Shown piece after piece: positions 27,301 through 33,300 of a DNA stretch of 64,000 nucleotides (the stretch's first letter is position 1; each line of letters starts with the position of its first letter). Position numbers and translations under genes: made by a program. The notes beneath the pieces are model-generated. The model was not told the DNA's origin. It saw nothing but the letters and a program-made list of their open reading frames with translations, and ran no database searches. The stretch is from JADCGM01 sp943370355 (GTDB taxonomy: Bacteria; Pseudomonadota; Alphaproteobacteria; Sphingomonadales; Sphingomonadaceae): assembly GCA_943370355.1 (NCBI GenBank), contig CALRQP020000013.1:24709-88708 (forward strand), written 5' to 3'.

Positions 27301-30300
27301 GACGGCACCACGGTCGCTGGTCTTACTGGTACGGCATCGATCACTGCGTCGATCGGCGGCGACGATGTTTCGCTCGATGGGACCGCGACCGGTCAGTTTG
27401 CCAGCAAGAATGTCGGAACGGCAAAGGCGATAACGGTCTCTGGTCTGTCCATCTCGGGTACCGATGCGGCAAACTACAACTTCACCAACCCGACCGGACT
27501 CAGCGCCAACGTCACAGTCCGCGACCTGACGATCAACGCGGTCACCGACACCAAGACCTATGACCGCACCACGACCTCGGCGAATGCGCCGACCGTTGCA
27601 GGCGCGACGATGACAACGGGCCTGGTCGCCGGCGACAGCATCACATCGACGCTGAGCCAGGTGTTCGACTCCAAGAACGCCAGCGCCGTCAACGGGCGGA
27701 CGCTGAGCGTCGTTTCGCCGGGGAGCATCACTATCGAGGATGCGGGTGCGGCGAGCGTTGTCGGCAACTATAATATCATCACCAACACTGCGCTTGGCAC
27801 GATCAACGCGAAGGGTCTGACACTCACCGGCGTTTCGGCGCAGAATAAGGCCTATGACGGGACGACGACGGCGACGCTGACCGGCGGCTCGCTGAGCGGT
27901 ATTGTGTCCGGCGACACCGTCACGTTCACGGCGGGTTCCGGCGTGTTCGACACCAAGAATGCCGGGACTGGCAAGACGGTCACGGCGAGCAACTACATCC
28001 TGACCGGGTTGGACAATGCCAACTATAGCCTGAGCCAGCCGACCGGGCTCAGCGCCGACATCACCAAGCTGACGCTGACCGTGTCGCTGACCGGCAATGT
28101 CGATAAGGTGTACAATGCGACGACGGCGGCGACGCTGACTTCCGCCAACTATAATTTGTCGGGCTTCATCGCCGGTGAAGGCGCGAGCGTGACGGAGACC
28201 GTCGGCAGCTACGACACGAAGAATGTCGGCACGTCGAAGCTGGTAACGTCGGCCTCGCTGGAGGCTGGCGACTTCACGGCGAACGGCGGCACATTGCTGG
28301 CGAATTATGTGCTGCCGACAGTCGCGACCGGCAATGTCGGCAAGATCACCCAAAAGGCGCTGATGATCACCGGCGCCACGGCGCAGAACAAGGTCTACGA
28401 CGGGACGACGACCGCCACGGTGACCGGCGCGTCGATCGCAGCCGGTGTCGAGGCCGGCGACGATGCGCAGCTGACGGGCGGCCTGACGGCGTCGTTCGAC
28501 ACCAAGAATGTCGGGACGGGCAAGACCGTAACGGTGACCGGCGCGGCGCTGACTGGCACTGATGGCGGCAACTACACCGTGTCGAACCCGGCTGGGCTCA
28601 CAGCCGATATCACGCAGAAGACGCTGACCGCATCGCTGATCGGCGCGACGTCCAAACAGTATAACCAGACAACGGCGGCGACGCTGACGAGCGCCAACTA
28701 CAGCCTGTCGGGCTTTGTGTTGACGGAGAGCGCGACAGTTACAGAGACGGTCGGTGCGTTCGACACGAAGAATGTCGGTACTGGCAAGACCGTCACCGCG
28801 ACGCTCGACAGCGGCGACTTCAGTGCGGGCGCCGGTACGTTGCTCAGCAACTACGCGCTGCCGACGATGGCGACGGGCGCGATTGGCGAGATTACCGTTG
28901 CCCCGCTAACCGTCAGCGGCGTGTCGGGCGTGAACCGTGTTTACGATGGCACGACGACAGCGGGTCTGAGCGGCACGGCGGCGCTCAGCGGGCTGTTCTC
29001 GGGCGACGACGTGACGCTTGGCGGTACTGGGTCCGGCACGTTCGCGAGCAAGAATGTCGGCAGCGCGAAGGCGATCACCGTCACCGGCTATACCGCGACG
29101 GGCACCGACGCGACTAACTACAGCTTCACGCAGCCGACCGGGCTTAGCGCCAATGTCACGGCGAAGACGCTGACCGTGAATGCGGTCGCCGACACCAAGA
29201 CCTACGACCGGACCACGGCATCGACCGCGACCGTTCTGGCGGTCGGCTTGGTCGGCGGCGACACGACATCTACGCTGAGCCAGACGTTCGACACCAAGAA
29301 CGCGGGCACCGGCAAGACATTGACGGTTGGGTCGTTCACGATCAGCGACGGCAACGGCGGCAACAACTATAGCGTGTCCTCGGCGACCGCGCTTGGCACG
29401 ATCAACGCCAAGTCGCTGACGATCACCGGCGTGACCGCGCAGAACAAGGTCTATGACGGCAACACCAACGCGACGCTGACCGGCGGCTCGGTCGCCGGCG
29501 GCGTGATCTCGGGCGACAGCGTGACGCTGACGACGGGTGGCGCTACCGGTACTTTTTCTGACAAAAATGCCGCCAACGGCAAGTCGGTTTCGGCGAGCGG
29601 CTATGGGATCACCGGCGCGGATGCCACCAATTATGTGATCGGATCGCAGCCGACCGGCCTGACCGCGAATATCACGCCGAAGTCGCTCACCGCGTCGCTG
29701 ACCGGCACAACCACGAAACAGTATAACCAGACGACGGTCGCATCGCTGATCCCTGGCAATTACAGCCTGAGCGGGTTCGTCAGTGGCGAAAGCGCGAGCG
29801 TCACCGAGACGGTCGGTGCCTATGACACGAAGAATGTCGGGACCGGCAAGACGGTCACGGCGACACTCGACAGCGGCGACTTCACTGCCGGCGGCGGAAC
29901 GCTGCTGACCAATTATGCACTGCCCACGACGGCGACCGGCGCGATCGGCATAATTACCGCTGCGCCGCTGACCGTCAGCGGACTCTCGGGCGTGAACCGC
30001 ACTTATGATGGAACGACGGGTGCCGCGATTTCGGGCACAGCGGCGCTGGGCGGGCTCTTCAACGGCGACGCCGTAACGCTGACCGGTACCGGGTCTGGTA
30101 CTTTTGCCGACAAGAACGTCGCAAATGGCAAGGCGATCGCGGTGACCGGGTTCTCGGTTACAGGCGGCGACGCGACCAACTACATCTTTGCGCAGCCGAC
30201 GGGTCTGACGGCGAACATCACGCGGGCAACGCTGTCGGTAACCGCCGCCAACAAGACGAAGGTCTATGGCGATGCCGACCCGGCGCTGACGTTCACCGCT

Positions 30301-33300
30301 TCGGGCGTTCAGAGCGGCGATACGCTCGGCACCGTGCTGACCGGCGCGTTGAGCCGCGCGGCGGGCGAGAACGTCGCCGGCAGCCCCTATGCGATCACGG
30401 CGGGCACGCTGACGACCAACAGCAATTATACGCTGGCCTATACGCCGGGCAGCTTCACGATCACCAAGGCGACGCTGACAGTTACCTCGGCCGATCAGAC
30501 CAAGACCTTCGGCGATACCGATCCAGCGCTGACTTTCTCGGCGACCGGGTTCAAGTTTGCCGATACCGCAGGCGCCGTGCTGTCGGGTGCGTTGTCGCGC
30601 GTAGCGGGCGAGGATGCCGGGACCTACGGGATCACCCAGGGGTCGCTGGTCGCCAACGCGAATTACAACATCGCTTACTTCGGCGGCACGCTGACCATCG
30701 CGCAGGCGGGTCTCAGCGCGATCTTCTACTCGATCGGCAACACGACGAACGTGTATGGCACGCTGCCGACGATCGGCACCGTGGTGCTGACTGGCGTGCG
30801 GGGCGGCGACACGCTGACGCCGGTGGTGACGGTCAAAAACAACCAGAACCAGGCCGTCACGCTGGCGACGACGACGGGCGTCGGCACCTATACCGCTTCG
30901 GTGACCGGCATCACCGGCGCCAATGCCGCGAACTACTTCATCAACGACAGCGGCAGCACGGCTGGCCTGATCACCGTGACGCCCGCCCCGCTGGTGATCA
31001 CGCTGTCGGGCGTCAACAAGGTCTATGGCGACGCCGACCCGACGCTGGCGTTCGGCGTGAGCGGGCTCGTCAACGGCGAGAGCGTCGCGACAGCTCTGAC
31101 GGGCGCGCCGACGCGCGTCGCGGGCGAAAATGCCGGGACTTACGCTGTGTCTCGCGGTTCGCTGGCGGCGACGTCCAACTATAGCGTTGGCACAGTCAAT
31201 GGCGGCAGCCTGACGATCACGCCGGCAGCGCTGGTCGTGACTGCCGACAACAAGTCCAAGACCTATGGCGGTACCGATCCGGCGCTGACCTTCGCAGCGA
31301 GCGGCTTCAAATTCGCGGATACGGCAGGAACGGTTCTGACCGGCGCGCTGAGCCGGGGCGTCGGCGAAAATGCCGGCACCTACGCGATCGGCCAGGGTTC
31401 ACTGGTCGCGAGCGGCAACTACAGCCTGACCTATAATGCTGCGACGTTCACGATCAATCGTGCGCCGCTCGTGCTCAACATCAACAGCATGTCGAAGGTC
31501 TATGGCGATGCCGACCCGGCGCTGGGCTATGGCGTTACCGGACTCGTCAATGGTGAGACGCTCGCGACGGCCGTCACCGGCGCCCCGATCCGTGCAGCGG
31601 GCGAGAATGCGTCCGCCTATGCGATCGCGCAGGGTACGCTCGCCCCGACCTCCAACTACACCTTCGCGACGATCAACAGCGGCACGCTGACCATCACGCC
31701 GGCCCCGCTCAGTGTAACTGGCACGGGCCAGAAGACTTATGGCGACGCCGATCCGGTGCTGACGGTCAATTCGAGCGGCTATAAGTTTGCGGATACCGCA
31801 GCCTCGGTGCTCACGGGCGCGCTGACCCGCACCTCAGGCGAAAATGCCGGCACCTATAATGTGCTGCAGGGTACGCTGGTTGCGAACGCGAATTATGCGA
31901 TTGTCTTCACGCCGGGCGTGTTCACGATCAACCCGGCCGGGGTCGGCTTCTCGCTGAGCTATGCGGTCGCCAATACGACGAATGTCTACGGCACGCTGCC
32001 GACGATTGGCGCGGTGACACTGACCGGCGTGCAAGGCGGTGACAATGTCAGTCTCGTGCTCGCCGTACGCGACAGCCAGAACCAGGATGTGACGCTCGCG
32101 CCGACGACCGGCGTCGGTACCTATAATGTGCTCGCGACTGGGCTGGCCGGGGCGAGCGCTGGTAATTATGTGCTGAACACTGCTGGCAGCACGCAGGGCT
32201 TGATCACCGTGACGCCAGCGCCGCTGGTCATCACGCTCGACAATGCGTCGAAGGTTTACGGCACGGCAAACGACCCAGTGTTTGGGTTCCATGTCACGGG
32301 TCTCGTGAATGGCGAGAGCGCAGCGACTGTACTCACCGGCGCGCCGGGTCGCGATCCCGGGCAGAATGCGGGCACCTATGCGATCCGCCAGGGCACAATC
32401 GCAGCGAACCCCAATTACGCCGTGAGCACGGTCAACAACGGGACGCTGACGATCAATCGCGCGCCGCTCGCCGTGACCGGCAGCGGATCGAAGACCTTCG
32501 GCCAGCCGGACCCCGTGCTGACGGTCGCCGCGACGGGCTTCAAGTTCGCCGATACGGCGGCGACCGTGCTGACGGGCGCGCTGTCGCGCGCGTCGGGTGA
32601 GAATGCCGGCAATTACACGATCACGCTCGGGTCGCTGCGTGCCAACACCAATTATAATCTGAACTTCACGCCGGGCACCTTCGTCATCAACCCAGCGCAG
32701 CTCGGCTTCTCGATCAACTATGACATCGCCAACACGACGAATGTGTACGGCACGCTGCCGACGGTCGGCGCAGTCACGCTGACCGGCGTCCAGGGCAATG
32801 ACATTGTTACGCCGGTCATCACGGTGACCAACGCGCAGAACGCGCCGATCACACTGGCGCGGACGACGGGCGTCGGCACCTACACGGCTTCGGTGACCGG
32901 CCTCAGCGGCGCGAACGCGGGCAATTACACGATTGCCGGTAGCGACAACGTAAATGGCCTGATCACCGTGACTCCGGCACCGCTGACGATCACGCTTGCC
33001 AATCTGGTCAAGACCTATGGCGATGCCGATCCGACGCTGAGCTACGGCGTCGCTGGGCTAGTGAACGGCGAGACGGCAGCGGTCGCGCTCACCGGCGCGC
33101 CGACCCGCGCGGCGGGGCAGAATGCCGGCAACTATGCGGTCACGCGCGGAACGCTGGCGGCAACCTCAAACTATAGCGTTGCCAATGTCGTCACCGGCCA
33201 TCTGACGATCAACAAGGCGACCCTGACGGTGAGCGCCAACGCAGCCTCGAAGACCTTCGGCGACACGGATCCCACGCTGACCACGACGGCGACGGGCTTC

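Noticed and set aside
27124..28353. 409-codon open frame on the minus strand inside tpsA1
   Set aside because: It is Arg-rich shadow sequence opposite the YDG modules, repeating with them; no ribosome binding site or domain.
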